The position numbers and the translations under genes were made by a program. Source: Diplolepis rosae (Eukaryota > Arthropoda > Insecta > Hymenoptera > Diplolepididae). From it: a stretch of DNA of 64,000 nucleotides. Below, in pieces: positions 11,901 to 25,570 of this stretch; position 1 is the stretch's first letter, and the number at the start of each line of letters is the position of its first letter. Location of the stretch: positions 868,001 to 932,000 of the forward strand of contig JAPYXD010000739.1 of NCBI GenBank assembly GCA_030998225.1, read 5' to 3'. The notes beneath the pieces are model-generated. The model made no database searches and was not told where the DNA came from. It was given only the letters and a program-made list of their open reading frames with translations.

Positions 11901-14900
11901 TCGTCCAGGATCATGCACCAGGTCGCTAAATTAATAATCTACTGGAACTTTTTTATATACACATTTAAACGTTATAAAAGCAATTTACAGTGCATTTTCA
12001 ATGACCCCTTTGCCTAGGATCATGCACCAGGTCGCTAAATTAATAATCTACTGGAACTTTTTTATATACACATTTAAACGTTATAAAAGCAATTTACAGT
12101 GCATTTTCAATGGCCCCTTTGTCTAGGATCATGCACCAGGTCGCTAAATTAAAAAGCACCGGGAAATTTTTTATATACACATTTAAACGTTATAAAAGCA
12201 ATTTACAGTGCATTTTCAATGGCCCCGTTGTCTAGGATCATGCACCAGGACGCTAAAATAATAATCTAATGGAGCATTTTTGAAATTCGAACACTTAGTC
12301 TTTCAACAGAAATTCTATTGCATTTTCAATGACCCCCTTGTCTAGGATCATGCACCAGGACGCTAAAATAATAATCTAATGGAGCGTTTTTGAAATTCGA
12401 ACACTTAGTCTTTCAACAGAAATTCTATTGCATTTTCAATGACCCCCTTGTCTAGGATCATGCACCAGGTCACAAAAATAATAATCTACTGGAACTTTTA
12501 TTATATTCACATTTAAACGTTATAAAAACAATTTACAATGCATTTTCAATGACCCCGTTGTTTAAGATCAAGCACCAGGTTGCTAAACTAATACTCCACA
12601 GGAAATTTATCTATATTCACATTTAAACGTTATAAAAACAATTTACAGTGCATTTTCAATGACCCCGTTGTCTAGGATCATGCACCAGGACGCTAAAATA
12701 ATAATCTAATGGAGCATTTTTGAAATTCGAACACTTAGTCTTTCAACAGAAATTCTATTGCTTTTTCAATGACCCCTTTGTCTAGGATCATGCACCAGGT
12801 CGCTAAATTAATAATCTACTGGAACTTTTTTATATACACATTTAAACGTTATAAAAGCAATTTACAGTGCATTTTCAATGGCCCCGTTGTCTAGGATCAT
12901 GCACCAGGTCGCTAAAATTATAATCTATTGGAACTTTTTTGAAATTCAAACACTTAGTCTTTCAACAGAACTTCTGTTGCATTTTCAATGACCCCCTTGT
13001 CTAGGATCATGCACCAGGTCGCTAAAATAATAATATACTGGAACTTTTATTATATTCACATTTAAACGTTATAAAAACAATTTACAATGCATTTTCAATG
13101 ACCCCGTTGTTTAAGATCAAACACCAGGTTGCTAAACTAATACTCCGCAGGAAATTTTTTTATATTCACATTTAAACGTTATAAAAACAATTTAAAGTGC
13201 ATTTTCAATGGCCCCGTTGTATAGGATCATGCACCAGGACGCTAAATTAATAATCTAATGGAACTTTTTTGAAATTCGAACACTTAGTTTTTCAACAGAA
13301 ATTCTATTGCATTTTCAATGACCCATTCGTCTAGGATCATGCACCAGGTCGCTAAATTAATAATCTACTGGAACTTTTTTTATATACACAATTAAACGTT
13401 ATAAAAACAATTTACAGTGCATTTTCAATGACCCCCTTGTCTAGAATCATGCACCAGGTCGCTAAAATTATAATCTAGTGGAACTTTTTTGAATTTCGAA
13501 CACTCAGTCCTTCAACAGAAATTCTGTTGCTTTTTCAATGACCCCCTTGTCTAGGATAATGCACCAGGACGCTAAAATAATAATCTACTGGAACTTTTTT
13601 ATATTCACATTTAAACGCTATAAAAACAATTTACAATGCATTTTCAATGACCCCGTTGTTTAGGATCAAGCACCAGGTTGCTAAAACAATAGTCCACAGG
13701 AAATTTTTCTATATTCACATTTAAACGTTATAAAAACAATTTACAATGTATTTTCAATGACCCCGTCGTCCAGGATCATGCACAAGGTCGCTAAAATTAT
13801 AATCTAGTGGAACTTTTTTGAATTTCGAAAACTCAGTCTTTCAACAGAAATTCTGTTGCTTTTTCAATGACCCCCTTGTCTAGGATAATGCACCAGGACG
13901 CTAAAATAATAATCTACTGGAACTTTTTTTATATTCACATTTAAACGCTATAAAAACAATTTACAATGCATTTTCAATGACCCCGTTGTTTAGGATCAAG
14001 CACCAGGTTGCTAAAACAATCGTCCACAGGAAATTTTTCTACATTCAGATTTAAACGTTATAAAAACAATTTACAATGTATTTTCAATGACCCCGTCGTC
14101 CAGGATCATGCACCAGGTAGCTAAAATGATAATCTAATCGAACTTTTTTGAAATTCGAACACTTAGTCTTTCAACAGAAATTCTGTTGCATTTTCAATGA
14201 CCCCCTTGTCTAGGATCATGCACCAGGTCGCTAAAATATTAATCTACTGGAACTTTTATTATATTCACATTTAAACGTTATAAAATCAATTTACAATGAA
14301 TTTTCAATGACCCCGTCGTCCAGGAACATGCACCAGGTCGCTAAAATGATAATCTAATGGAACTTTTTTGAAATTCGAACACTTAGACTTTCAACAGAAA
14401 TTCTGTTGCATTTTCAATGACCCCCTTGTCTAGGATCATGCACCAGGTCGCTAAAATAATAATTTACTGGAACTTTTATTATATTCACATTTAAACGTTA
14501 TATAATCAATTTACAATGCATTTGCAATGACCCCGTTGTTTAGGATCAAGCACCAGGTTGCTAAAACAATAGTCGAAAGGAAATTTTTCTATATTCACAT
14601 TTAAACGTTATAAAAACAATTTACAATGTATTTTCAATGACCCCGTCGTCCAGGATCATGCACCAGGTCGCTAAAATGATAATCTAATCGAACTTTTTTG
14701 AAATTCGAACACTTAGTCTTTCAACAGAAATTCTGTTGCATTTTCAATGACCCCCTTGTCTAGGATCATGCACCAGGTCGCTAAAATATTAATCTACTGG
14801 AACTTTTATTATATTCACATTTAAACGTTATAAAATCAATTTACAATGTATTTTCAATGACCCCGTCGTCCAGGAACATGCACCAGGTCGCTAAAATGAT

Positions 14901-16260
14901 AATCTAATGGAACTATTTTGAAATTCGAACACTTAGTCTCTCAACAGCAATCCCGTCGCATCTTCAATGACCCCCTTGTCTAGGATCATGCACCAGGTCC
15001 CTAAAATAATAATCTACTGGAACTTTTATTATATTCACATTTAAACGTTATATAATCAATTTACAATGCATTTGCAATGACCCCGTTGTTTAGGATCAAG
15101 CACCAGGTTGCTAAAACAGTAGTCCACAGGAAATTCTTCTATATTGACATTTAAACGTTATATAATCAATTTACAATGCATTTGCAATGACCCCGTTGTT
15201 TAGGATCAAGCACCAGGTTGCTAAAACAATAGTCCACAGGAAATTTTTCTATATTCACATTTAAACGTTATAAAAACAATTTACAGTGCATTTTCACTGA
15301 CCCCGTCGACCAGGATCATGCACCAGGTCGCTAAAATGATAATCTACTGGAACTTTTATTATATTCACATTTAAACGTTATATAATCAATTTACAGTGCA
15401 TTTTCACTGACCCCGTCGACCAGGATCATGCACCAGGTCGCTAAAATGATAATCTACTGGAACTTTTATTATATTCACATTTAAACGTTATAAAATCAAT
15501 TTACAATGTATTTTCAATGACCCCGTCGTCCAGGAACATGCACCAGGTCGCTAAAATGATAATCTAATGGAACTTTTTTGAAATTCGAACACTTAGTCTT
15601 TCAACAGAAATTCTGTTGCATTTTCAATGACCCCCTTGTCTAGGATCAAGCACCAGGTTGCTAAAACAATAGTCCACAGGAAATTTTTCTATATTCACAA
15701 TTAAACGTTATAAAATCAATTTACAATGTATTTTCAATGACCCCGTCGTCCAGGATCATGCACCAGGTCGCTAAAATAATAATCTACTGGAACTTTTATT
15801 ATATTCACATTTAAACGTTATATAATCAATTTACAATGCATTTGCAATGACCCCGTTGTTTAGGATCAAGCACCAGGTTGCTAAAACAGTAGTCCACAGG
15901 AAATTCTTCTATATTCACATTTAAACGTTATATAATCAATTTACAATGCATTTGCAATGACCCCGTTGTTTAGGATCAAGCACCAGGTTGCTAAAACAAT
16001 AGTCCACAGGAAATTTTTCTATATTCACATTTAAACGTTATAAAAACAATTTACAGTGCATTTTCACTGACATCGTCGACCAGGATCATGCACCAGGTCG
16101 CTAAAATGATAATCTACTGGAACTTTTATTATATTCACATTTAAACGTTATATAATCAATTTACAATGTATTTTCAATGACCCCGTCGTCCAGGATCATG
16201 CACCAGGTCGCTAAAATGATAATCTAATCGAACTTTTTGAAATTCGAACACTTAGTCTTT
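11900..16260 (+). repeat. Second copy of the left-domain long unit
   Basis: Carries the same ordered markers as 4.3-7.0 kb: GGAGCGTTTTTGA at 12383 (7362 bp, 67 monomers, from its counterpart at 5021) and AGTTTTTCAACAG at 13286 (7145 bp, 65 monomers, from 6141). It matches the next copy at offsets of 4616 bp (12383 to 16999) and, further right, about 5162 bp (aatttactgg at 14461 and 19623; ttacagtgca at 15281 and 20442), because the next copy holds about five extra monomers. One monomer at about 14930-15000 has dense changes. The end (15.3-16.2 kb) is rich in the GTCGACCAGG head variant, including two adjacent copies about 110 bp apart. Confidence 0.85.
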
Positions 16261-19200
16261 CAACAGAAATTCTGTTGCATTTTCAATGGCCCCGTTGTCT
16301 AGGATCATGCACCAGGCCGCTAAAATTATAATCTAGTGGAACTTTTTTGAATTTCGAACACTCAGTCTTTCAACAGAAATTCTGTTGCATTTTCAATGTC
16401 CCCCTTGTCTAAGATAATGCACCAGGACGCTAAAATAATAATCCACTGGAACATTTTTTATATTCACATTTAAACGCTATAAAAACTATTTACAATGCAT
16501 TTTCAATGACCCCGTTGTCTAGGATCATGCACCAGGACGCTAAAATAATAATCTAATGCAGCATTTTTGAAATTCGAACACTTAGTCTTTCAACAGAAAT
16601 TCTATTGTATTTTCAATGACCCCTTTGTCTAGGATCATGCACCAGGTCGCTAAATTAATAATCTACTGGAACTTTTTTATATACACATTTAAACGTTATA
16701 AAAGCAATTTACAGTGCATTTTCAATGGCCCCTTTGTCTAGGATCATGCACCAGGTCGCTAAATTAATAATCTACTGGAAATTTTTTATATACACATTTA
16801 AACGTTATAAAAGCAATTTACAGTGCATTTTCAATGACCCCGTTGTCTAGTATCATGCACCTGGACGCTAAAATAATAATCTAATGGAGCATTTTTGACA
16901 TTCGAACACTTAGTCTTTCAACAGAAATTCTATTGCATTTTCAATGACCCCCTTGACTAGGATCATGCACCAGGACGCTAAAATAATAATCTAATGGAGC
17001 GTTTTTGACATTCGAACACTTAGTCTTTCAACAGAAATTCTATTGCATTTTCAATGACCCCCTTGTCTAGGATCATGCACCAGGTCGCTAAAATAATAAT
17101 CTACTGGAACTTATATTATATTCACATTTAAACGTTATAAAAACAATTTCCAGTGCATTTTCAATGACCCCGTTGTCTAGGATCATGCACCTGGACGCTA
17201 AAATAATAATCTAATGGAGCATTTTTGACATTCGAACACTTAGTCTTTCAACAGAAATTCTATTGCATTTTCAATGACCCCCTTGACTAGGATCATGCAC
17301 CAGGACGCTAAAATAATAATCTAATGGAGCGTTTTTGACATTCGAACACTTAGTCTTTCAACAGAAATTATATTGCATTTTCAATGACCCCCTTGTCTAG
17401 GATCATGCACCAGGTTGCTAAAGTAATAATCAACTGGAACTTTTTTATATACACATTTAAACGTTATAAAAGCAATTTACAGTGCATTTTCAATGGCCCC
17501 TTTGTCTAGGATCATGCACCAGGTCGCTAAATTAATACTCCACAGGAAATTTTTCTATATTCACATTTAAACGTTATAAAAACAATTTCCACTGCATTTT
17601 CAATGTCCCCGTTGTCTAGGATCATGCACCTGGACGCTAAAATAATAATCTAATGGAGCATTTTTGAAATTCGAACACTTAGTCTTTCAACAGAAATTCT
17701 ATTGCATTTTCAATGACCCCTTTGTCTAGGATCATGCACCAGGTCGCTAAATTAATAATCTACTGGAACTTTTTTATATACACATTTAAACGTTATAAAA
17801 GCAATTTACAGTGCATTTTCAATGGCCCCTTTGTCTAGGATCATGCACCATGTCGCTAAATTAATAATCTACGGGAACTTTTTTATATACACATTTAAAC
17901 GTTATAAAAGCAATTTACAGTGTGATTTTCAATGGCCCCGTTGTCTAGGATCATGCACCAGGTCGCTAAAATTATAATCTATTGGAACTTTTTTGAAATT
18001 CAAACACTTAGTCTTTCAACAGAACTTCTGTTGCATTTTCAATGACCCCCTTGTCTAGGATCTGGCACCAGGTCGATAAAATAATAATCTAATGTAAATT
18101 TTTTTGTATTAAAATTTAAACGTTATAAAAACAATGTACAATGCATTTACAATGCCCCCGTTGTTTAAGATCAAGCACCAGGTTGCTAAACTAATACTCC
18201 GCAGGAAATTTTTTTATATTCACATTTAAACGTTATATAATCAATTTACAATGCATTTTCAATGACCCCGTTGTCTAGGATCAAGCACCAGGTTGCTAAA
18301 ACAATACTCCACTGGAAATTTTTTTATATTCACATTTAAACGTTATAAAAACAATTTACAATGCATTTTCAATGACCCCGTTGTCTAGGATCATGCACCA
18401 GGACGCTAAAATAATAATCTAATGGAACTTTTTTGAAATTCGAACACTTAGTTTTTCAACAGAAATTCTATTGCATTTTCAATGACCCCTTCGTCTAGGA
18501 TCATGCACCAGGTCGCTAAATTAATAATCTACTGGAACTTTTTTTATATACACAATTAAACGTTATAAAAACAATTTACAGTGCATTTTCAATGACCCCC
18601 TTGTCTAGAATCATGCACCAGGTCGCTAAAATTATAATCTAGTGGAACTTTTTTGAATTTCGAACACTCAGTCTTTCAACAGAAATTCTGTTGCTTTTTC
18701 AATGACCCCCTTGTCTAGGATAAAGCACCAGGACGCTAAAATAATAATCTACTGGAACTTTTTTATATTCACATTTAAACGCTATAAAAACAATTTACAA
18801 TGCATTTTCAATGACCCCGTTGTTTAGGATCAAGCACCAGGTTGCTAAAACAATAGTCCACAGGAAATTTTTCTATATTCACATTTAAACGTTATAAAAA
18901 CAATTTACAATATATTTTCAATGACCCCGTCGTCCAGGATCATGCACCAGGTCGCTAAAATTATAATCTAGTGGAACTTTTTGAATTTCGAACACTCAGT
19001 CTTTCAACAGAAATTCTGTTGCTTTTTCAATGACCCCCTTGTCTAGGATAATGCACCAGGACGCTAAAATAATAATCTACTGGAACTTTTTTTATGTTCA
19101 CATTTAAACGCTCTAAAAACAATTTCCAATGCATTTTCAATGACCCCGTTGTTTAGGATCAAGCACCAGGTTGCTAAAACAATAGTCCACAGGAAATTTT

Positions 19201-21205
19201 TCTATATTCAGATTTAAACGTTATAAAAACAATTTACAATGTATTTTCAATGACCCCGTCGTCCAGGATCATGCACCAGGCCGCTAAAATGATAATCTAA
19301 TCGAACTTTTTTGAAATTCGAACACTTAGTCTTTCAACAGAAATTCTGTTGCATTTTCAAAGACCCCCTTGTCTAGGATCATGCACCAGGTCGCTAAAAT
19401 ATTAATCTACTGGAACTTTTATTATATTCACATTTAAACGTTATAAAATCAATTTACAATGTATTTTCAATGACCCCGTCGTCCAGGAACATGCACCAGG
19501 TCGCTAAAATGATAATCTAATGGAACTTTTTGAAATTCGAACACTTAGTCTTTCAACAGAAATTAGGTTTCCTTGTCAATGACCCCCTTGTCTAGGATCC
19601 TGCACCAGGTCGCTAAAATAATAATTTACTGGAACTTTTATTATATTCACATTTAAACGTTATATAATCAATTTACAATGCATTTGCAATGACCCCGTTG
19701 TTTAGGATCAAGCACCAGGTTGCTAAAACAATAGTCCACAGGAAATTTTTCTATATTCACATTTAAACGTTATAAAAACAATTTACAATGTATTTTCAAT
19801 GACCCCGTCGTCCAGGATCATGCACCAGGTCGCTAAAATGATAATCTAATCGAACTTTTTGAAATTCGAACACTTAGTCTTTCAACAGAAATTCTGTTGC
19901 ATTTTCAATGACCCCCTTGTCTAGGATCATGCACCAGGTCGCTAAAATATTAATCTACTGGAAACTTTATTATATTCACATTTAAACGTTATAAAATCAA
20001 TTTACAATGTATTTTCAATGACCCCGTCGTCCAGGAACATGCACCAGGTCGCTAAAATGATAATCTAATGGAACTTTTTTGAAATTCGAACACTTAGTCT
20101 TTCAACAGAAATTCTGTTGCATTTTCAATGACCCCCTTGTCTAGGATCATGCACCAGGTCGCTAAAATAATAATCTACTGGAACTTTTATTATATTCACA
20201 TTTAAACGTTATATAATCAATTTACAATGCATTTACAATGACCCCGTTGTTTAGGATCAAGCACCAGGTTGCTAAAACAGTAGTCCACAGGAAATTCTTC
20301 TATATTCACATTTAAACGTTATATAATCAATTTACAATGCATTTGCAATGACCCCGTTGTTTAGGATCAAGCACCAGGTTGCTAAAACAATAGTACACAG
20401 GAAATTTTTCTATATTCACATTTAAACGTTATAAAAACAATTTACAGTGCATTTTCACTGACCCCGTCGACCAGGATCATGCACCAGGTCGCTAAAATGA
20501 TAATCTACTGGAACTTTTATTATATTCACATTTAAACGTTATACAATCAATTTACAATGTATTTTCAATGACCCCGTCGTCCAGGATCATGCACCAGGTC
20601 GCTAAAATGATAATCTAATCGAACTTTTTGAAATTCGAACACTTAGTCTTTCAATAGAAATTCTGTTGCATTTTCAATGACCCCCTTATCTAGGATCATG
20701 CACCAGGTCGCTAAAATAATAATCTACTGGAACTTTTATTATATTCACATTTAAACGTTATATAATCAATTTACAATGCATTTGCAATGACCCCGTTGTT
20801 TAGGATCAAGCACCAGGTTGCTAAAACAGTAGTCCACAGGAAATTCTTCTATATTCACATTTAAACGTTATATAATCAATTTACAATGCATTTGCAATGA
20901 CCCCGTTGTTTAGGATCAAGCACCAGGTTGCTAAAACAATAGTCCACAGGAAATTTTTCTATATTCACATTTAAACGTTATAAAAACAATTTACAGTGCA
21001 TTTTCACTGACCCCGTCGACCAGGATCATGCACAAGGTCGCTAAAATGATAATCTACTGGAACTTTTATTATATTCACATTTAAACGTTATATAATCAAT
21101 TTACAATGTATTTTCAATGACCCCGTCGTCCAGGATCATGCACCAGGTCGCTAAAATGATAATCTAATCGAACTTTTTTGAAATTCGAACACTTAGTCTT
21201 TCAAC
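16260..21205 (+). repeat. Third copy of the left-domain long unit (with extra 3-mer)
   Basis: Begins with the marker ACCAGGCCGCTAAAATTATA at 16311, which recurs at 21252 (4941 bp, 45 monomers). Further in, the offset to the next copy drops to about 4613 bp (42 monomers): GGAGCGTTTTTGA 17329 to 21941, AGTTTTTCAACAG 18450 to 23063, CAATATATTTTCA 18901 to 23515, aatttactgg 19623 to 24237, atacaatcaa 20541 to 25155. The three-monomer difference coincides with a local 3-mer duplication at 16851-17400. Two monomers, at about 18060-18160 and 19560-19600, carry clustered changes not seen in the sister copy. Confidence 0.88.
16851..17400 (+). repeat. Local 3-mer (330-bp) duplication
   Basis: GCACCTGGACGCTAAAATAA followed by a GGAGCATTTTTGACATTCG tail occurs at about 16857 and again at 17187, and GGAGCGTTTTTGACATTCG at 16999 and 17329: both 330 bp apart. 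The sister unit at 21.8-22.0 kb has this pair only once, so the extra three monomers were gained here or lost there. The change of sister offset from 4941 to about 4613 bp agrees with three monomers. Confidence 0.85.
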
Positions 21206-24200
21206 AGAAATTCTGTTGCATTTTCAATGGCCCCGTTGTCTAGGATCATGCACCAGGCCGCTAAAATTATAATCTAGTGGAACTTTTTTGAATTTCGAAC
21301 ACTCAGTCTTTCAACAGAAATTCTGTTGCATTTTCAATGTCCCCCTTGTCTAGGATAATGCACCAGGACGCTAAAATAATAATCCACTGGAACATTTTTT
21401 ATATTCACATTTAAACGCTATAAAAACTATTTACAATGCATTTTCAATGACCCCGTTGTCTAGGATCATGCACCAGGACGCTAAAATAATAATCTAATGC
21501 AGCATTTTTTGAAATTCGAACACTTAGTCTTTCAACAGAAATTCTATTGTATTTTCAATGACCCCTTTGTCTAGGATCATGCACCAGGTCGCTAAATTAA
21601 TAATCTACTGGAACTTTTTTATATACACATTTAAACGTTATAAAAGCAATTTACAGTGCATTTTCAATGGCCCCTTTGTCTAGGATCATGCACCAGGTCG
21701 CTAAATTAATAATCTACTGGAAATTTTTTATATACACATTTAAACGTTATAAAAGCAATTTACAGTGCATTTTCAATGGCCCCGTTGTCTAGGATCATGC
21801 ACCTGGACGCTAAAATAATAATCTAATGGAGCATTTTTGACATTCGAACACTTAGTCATTCAACAGAAATTCTATGGCATTTTCAATGACCCCATTGACT
21901 AGGATCATGCACCAGGACGCTAAAATAATAATCTAATGGAGCGTTTTTGACATTCGAACACTTAGTCTTTCAACAGAAATTCTATTGCATTTTCAATGAC
22001 CCCCTTGTCTAGGATCATGCACCAGGTCGCTAAAATAATAATCTACTGGAACTTATATTATATTCACATTTAAACGTTATAAAAACAATTTACAATGCAT
22101 TTTCAATGACCCCGTTGTTTAAGATCAAGCACCAGGTTGCTAAACTAATACTCCACAGGAAATTTTTCTATATTCACATTTAAGCGCTATAAAAACAATT
22201 TACAGTGCATTTTCAATGGCCCCGTTGTCTAGGATCATGCACCAGGTCGCTAAAATAATAATCTAATGGAGCATTTTTGAAATTCGAACACTTAGTCTTT
22301 CAACAGAAATTCTATTGCATTTTCAATGACCCCTTTGTCTAGGATCATGCACCAGGTCGCTAAATTAATAATCTACTGGAACTTTTTTATATACACATTT
22401 AAACGTTATAAAAGCAATTTACAGTGCATTTTCAATGGCCCCTTTGTCTAGGATCATGCACCATGTCGCTAAATTAATAATCTACGGGAACTTTTTTATA
22501 TACACATTTAAACGTTATAAAAGCAATTTACAGTGTGATTTTCAATGGCCCCGTTGTCTAGGATCATGCACCAGGTCGCTAAAATAATAATCTACTTGAA
22601 CTTTTTTGAAATTCAAACACTTAGTCTTTCAACAGAATTTCTGTTGCATTTTCAATGACCCCCTTGTCTAGGATCATGCACCAGGTCGCTAAAATAATAA
22701 TCTACTGTAACTTTTTTTATATTCACATTTAAACGCTATAAAAACAATTTACAATGCATTTTCAATGACCCCGTTGTTTAAGATCAAGCACCAGGTTGCT
22801 AAACTAATACTCCGCAGGAAATTTTTTTATATTCACATTTAAACGTTATATAATCAATTTACAATGCATTTTCAATGACCCCGTTGTATAGGATCAAGCA
22901 CCAGGTTGCTAAAACAATACTCCACTGGAAATTTTTTTATATTCACATTTAAACGTTATAAAAACAATTTACAATGCATTTTCAATGACCCCGTTGTCTA
23001 GGATCATGCACCAGGACGCTAAAATAATAATCTACTGGAACTTTTTTGAAATTCGAACACTTAGTTTTTCAACAGAAATTCTATTGCATTTTCAATGACC
23101 CCTTCGTCTAGGATCATGCACCAGGTCGCTAAATTAATAATCTACTGGAACTTTTTTTATATACACAATTAAACGTTATAAAAACAATTTACAGTGCATT
23201 TTCAATGACCCCCTTGTCTAGAATCATGCACCAGGTCGCTAAAATTATAATCTAGTGGAACTTTTTTGAATTTCGAACACTCAGTCTTTCAACAGAAATT
23301 CTGTTGCTTTTTCAATGACCCCCTTGTCTAGGATAAAGCACCAGGACGCTAAAATAATAATCTACTGGAACTTGTTTTATATTCACATTTAAACGCTATA
23401 AAAACAATTTACAATGCATTTTCAATGACCCCGTTGTTTAGGATCAAGCACCAGGTTGCTAAAACAATAGTCCACAGGAAATTTTTCTATATTCACATTT
23501 AAACGTTATAAAAACAATTTACAATATATTTTCAATGACCCCGTCGTCCAGGATCATGCACCAGGTCGCTAAAATTATAATCTAGTGGAACTTTTTTGAA
23601 TTTCGAACACTCAGTCTTTCAACAGAAATTCTGTTGCTTTTTCAATGACCCCCTTGTCTAGGATAATGCACCAGGACGCTAAAATAATAATCTACTGGAA
23701 CTTTTTTATGTTCACATTTAAACGCTATAAAAACAATTTACAATGCATTTTCAATGACCCCGTTGTTTAGGATCAAGCACCAGGTTGCTAAAACAATAGT
23801 CCACAGGAAATTTTTCTATATTCAGATTTAAACGTTATAAAAACAATTTACAATGTATTTTCAATGACCCCGTCGTCCAGGATCATGCACCAGGTCGCTA
23901 AAATGATAATCTAATCGAACTTTTTGAAATTCGAACACTTAGTCTTTCAACAGAAATTCTGTTGCATTTTCAAAGACCCCCTTGTCTAGGATCATGCACC
24001 AGGTCGCTAAAATATTAATCTACTGGAACTTTTATTATGTTCACATTTAAACGTTATAAAATCAATTTACAATGTATTTTCAATGACCCCGTCGTCCAGG
24101 AACATGCACCAGGTCGCTAAAATGATAATCTAATGGAACTTTTTTGAAATTCGAACACTTAGTCTTTCAACAGAAATTCTGTTGCATTTTCAATGACCCC

Positions 24201-25570
24201 CTTGTCTAGGATCATGCACCAGGTCGCTAAAATAATAATTTACTGGAACTTTTATTATATTCACATTTAAACGTTATATAATCAATTTACAATGCATTTG
24301 CAATGACCCCGTTGTTTAGGATCAAGCACCAGGTTGCTAAAACAATAGTCCACAGGAAATTTTTCTATATTCACATTTAAACGTTATAAAAACAATTTAC
24401 AATGTATTTTCAATGACCCCGTCGTCCAGGATCATGCACCAGGTCGCTAAAATGATAATCTAATCGAACTTTTTGAAATTCGAACACTTAGTCTTTCAAC
24501 AGAAATTCTGTTGCATTTTCAATGACCCCCTTGTCTAGGATCATGCACCAGGTCGCTAAAATATTAATCTACTGGAAACTTTATTATATTCACATTTAAA
24601 CGTTATAAAATCAATTTACAATGTATTTTCAATGACCCCGTCGTCCAGGAACATGCACCAGGTCGCTAAAATGATAATCTAATGGAACTTTTTTGAAATT
24701 CGAACACTTAGTCTTTCAACAGAAATTCTGTTGCATTTTCAATGACCCCCTTGTCTAGGATCATGCACCAGGTCGCTAAAATAATAATCTACTGGAACTT
24801 TTATTATATTCACATTTAAACGTTATATAATCAATTTACAATGCATTTACAATGACCCCGTTGTTTAGGATCAAGCACCAGGTTGCTAAAACAGTAGTCC
24901 ACAGGAAATTCTTCTATATTCACATTTAAACGTTATATAATCAATTTACAATGCATTTGCAATGACCCCGTTGTTTAGGATCAAGCACCAGGTTGCTAAA
25001 ACAATAGTACACAGGAAATTTTTCTATATTCACATTTAAACGTTATAAAAACAATTTACAGTGCATTTTCACTGACCCCGTCGACCAGGATCATGCACCA
25101 GGTCGCTAAAATGATAATCTACTGGAACTTTTATTATATTCACATTTAAACGTTATACAATCAATTTACAATGTATTTTCAATGACCCCGTCGTCCAGGA
25201 TCATGCACCAGGTCGCTAAAATGATAATCTAATCGAACTTTTTGAAATTCGAACACTTAGTCTTTCAATAGAAATTCTGTTGCATTTTCAATGACCCCCT
25301 TATCTAGGATCATGCACCAGGTCGCTAAAATAATAATCTACTGGAACTTTTATTATATTCACATTTAAACGTTATATAATCAATTTACAATGCATTTGCA
25401 ATGACCCCGTTGTTTAGGATCAAGCACCAGGTTGCTAAAACAGTAGTCCACAGGAAATTCTTCTATATTCACATTTAAACGTTATATAATCAATTTACAA
25501 TGCATTTGCAATGACCCCGTTGTTTAGGATCAAGCACCAGGTTGCTAAAACAATAGTCCACAGGAAATTT
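21205..25570 (+). repeat. Fourth copy of the left-domain long unit, 42 monomers
   Basis: Near-identical to 16.26-20.96 kb at offset about 4613-4614 bp, using the shared private variants ACCAGGCCGC (21252), CACCATGTCGC (about 22450, partner 17847), GTGTGATTTTC, CAATATATTTTCA (23515), ATACAATCAA (25155) and CCTTATCTAGG. Similarity stops near 25.57 kb, where this copy continues into ACAATTAAACGTTATAAAATC while its partner at 20.96 kb continues into an ACAGTGCATTTTCACTG monomer. Such near-identity over more than 4 kb implies recent duplication, or gene conversion, or an assembly repeat that deserves a coverage check. Confidence 0.88.
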
